Assembly: GCA_964410215.1 (NCBI GenBank)
Contig: CAYPHA010000128.1
Span: 1-7,417 of the forward strand
Direction of reading: 5' to 3'
From: CAYPHA01 sp964410215
GTDB taxonomy: Bacteria; Calditrichota; Calditrichia; Calditrichales; CAYPHA01
DNA: 7,417 nucleotides
Each line of letters opens with the position of its first letter. Positions within the stretch are counted from its first letter, which is position 1. Shown here in pieces: positions 7,358 to 7,417 of the stretch. The position numbers were made by a program, and so were the translations under genes. The notes below the pieces were generated by a model. That model was given only the letters and a program-made list of their open reading frames with translations. It was not told where the DNA came from and ran no database searches.

Positions 7358-7360
7358 AAA

Positions 7361-7417
7361 TCATTTAATCACCGCAAACTTCCCGATCTTCTCCTTACCG
7401 GTCACATGCGATTTTAT
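7361..7417 (-). CDS. Third paralog, C-terminal end only (partial, 5' part outside window)
   Basis: The last 18 codons plus a TGA stop (7361-7363) encode IKSHVTGKEKIGKFAVIK, the same 18 residues that end copy 2. The 54 coding bases 7364-7417 match 3576-3629 at every position. Similarity stops at the stop codon: copy 2 ends in TAA and this copy in TGA, and the downstream sequences differ. It is therefore the 3' end of another gene carrying the same sorting-type tail, transcribed toward copy 2. Whether the rest is also a full paralog or an unrelated protein with the same tail cannot be told from this window. Confidence 0.85.
   Translation of the reverse strand: MKSHVTGKEKIGKFAVIK

Larger units (their letters stand above)
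7182..7360. other. Intergenic region between copy 3 and copy 2
   Basis: 179 bp between the copy 3 stop and the copy 2 start. It holds two inverted arrays of a degenerate 8-bp repeat (about 7199-7254 and 7324-7357) flanking about 70 bp without recognisable content, plus the copy 2 ribosome site. I see no TTGACA/TATAAT pair, no Bacteroidota-type TTTG/TAnnTTTG promoter and no terminator hairpin followed by a U-tract. Confidence 0.8.

Overview
The window holds a tandem array of large secreted paralogous proteins, all on the minus strand. One complete gene (1202 codons, 3573-7181) sits in the middle. To its left, downstream in transcription, lies an almost complete second copy (1-3402, 1134 codons with no stop, running off the left edge). 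At the right edge are the last 18 codons plus stop of a third copy (7361-7417). No other protein family, RNA gene, transposase or CRISPR array is visible. The plus-strand reading frames are low-complexity, Arg/His/Ile-rich shadows of the minus-strand genes.

Both long proteins share one layout. Each has a cleavable Sec signal peptide, an almost identical mature N-terminus (QGRPYEGPEDPAGDI), a long aromatic- and Asp-rich extracellular part with three EF-hand-like acidic loops, a fibronectin-III-like segment near residue 600, and a C-terminal domain of about 100 residues opening with IKVVPNPYV and ending KFAVIK. That tail resembles the type IX secretion (Por/T9SS type A) sorting or FlgD-Ig-like tails of the FCB group. 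The architecture, the YDGIDND-DGLLDE motif and the moderate GC content suggest a Bacteroidota-related or deep FCB lineage (Ignavibacteria, Calditrichota, KSB1 or Marinimicrobia-like). This placement rests on family style alone, as no phylogenetic marker is present. The molecular function is unknown; a cell-surface or exported structural/binding role is inferred.

Layout on the minus strand, right to left: end of copy 3 (stop TGA, 7361-7363); a 179-bp gap with two oppositely oriented arrays of a degenerate 8-bp repeat; copy 2 with an AAAGGA ribosome site; a 170-bp gap with an A-rich heptamer repeat, a GC-rich palindrome-bearing segment and the ribosome site of copy 1; then copy 1. Same-strand order and short gaps fit co-transcription, but no promoter or clear terminator could be identified.

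The most interesting signal is how unevenly the paralogs have diverged. Most of the gene is moderately divergent (about 73% nucleotide identity in a 60-bp sample). Two blocks are nearly or perfectly identical: 130 bp in the acidic-loop region, and at least 180 bp leading into the sorting tail. One patch of about 45 residues between conserved blocks is almost unalignable. This mosaic suggests gene conversion or segmental exchange within an expanding surface-protein family.
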